From assembly GCA_032629725.1 (NCBI GenBank), contig JAFEVB010000029.1:124001-188000 (forward strand): a DNA stretch of 64,000 bases. Reading direction: 5' to 3'. This document shows positions 63,831 through 64,000 of this stretch, piece by piece. Every line of letters begins with the position of its first letter. Within the stretch, counting starts at the first letter, position 1. The translations under genes were made by a program, and so were the position numbers. The stretch is from Gremmenia infestans. Lineage: Eukaryota > Ascomycota > Leotiomycetes > Helotiales > Hamatocanthoscyphaceae. Under the pieces are notes generated by a model. It did no database searches. It saw only the letters and a program-made list of their open reading frames with translations, and was not told where the DNA came from.

Positions 63831-64000
63831 GGTGAATGATTGGTGGGCGGCGAGGCTGACAATTCAAGGGTGAGAAAGGTAGGTGGGTATTGATATCGGC
63901 CTCCTTTACCAATACATAGAGCAAGTTTGGTCGGTATGTCTTTGTACCAATTTGATTCTCGGGGGTCGATGAGCTTTTAAATCAATGCAACACGACTCCT
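63831..64000. other. Upstream flank of the LicD gene
   Basis: 170 bp up to the window edge. It should contain the core promoter of the LicD gene; no clear element is seen. Confidence 0.4.

Overview
This window looks like nuclear DNA of a filamentous ascomycete. The genes are interrupted by short GT-AG introns, mostly 45-90 bp, with CTAAC or CTGAC branch sites. The gene content is fungal: a Zn2Cys6 factor with a fungal-specific regulatory domain, a fungal bZIP, a Dal5-type permease, small fungal Myb/SANT-like proteins, an LicD-family protein and a GH13-CBM20 amylase. The overall set fits Leotiomycetes (Helotiales-like), but that placement is inference. I see no rRNA, tRNA, CRISPR array, transposase or reverse transcriptase. 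The gene models below were spliced by hand; reading frames are preserved at every junction given.

Layout. 0-8.1 kb: a membrane-anchored prenylcysteine oxidase (cut by the window edge), eIF3d, a bZIP factor and a lysophospholipid acyltransferase. 8.4-13.1 kb: a small membrane protein, then a divergent pair made of an MFS permease and a 2-oxoglutarate/Fe(II) oxygenase. 13.7-18.4 kb: three small Myb/SANT-like proteins side by side, then an XPA-C-like zinc/AT-hook protein. 18.8-23.5 kb: a P-loop kinase, the P-body protein Scd6/Lsm14 and a KPWE-motif protein resembling the peroxin Pex39. 24.5-34.6 kb: a Pumilio protein, mitochondrial ribosomal protein mS33, an Rnt1-like RNase III, an Atg37/ACBD5-like protein, a GFA-domain protein and an unknown protein. 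34.6-37.5 kb is a large gap holding a stretch of about 650 nt with almost no G on the + strand, followed by a TG repeat. 37.5-42.4 kb: a secreted phosphatase and a multicopper oxidase with an N-terminal membrane anchor. 44-48 kb: a poorly defined hypothetical gene and a Zn2Cys6 transcription factor. 49.7-63.8 kb: a secreted alpha-amylase, the decapping scaffold EDC4/Ge-1, two hypothetical genes and an LicD-family protein.

Themes. Five genes act on mRNA translation, decay or RNA processing (eIF3d, Scd6, Pumilio, RNase III, EDC4). Two are peroxisome-related (Pex39-like, Atg37-like). Four are secreted or on the outer side of a membrane and typical of a saprotroph or plant-associated fungus (phosphatase, multicopper oxidase, amylase, LicD protein). 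This is mainly ordinary core genome. The most unusual signals are compositional: the G-free tract, and repeated switches from C-rich to G-rich sequence on the + strand inside genes on either strand.
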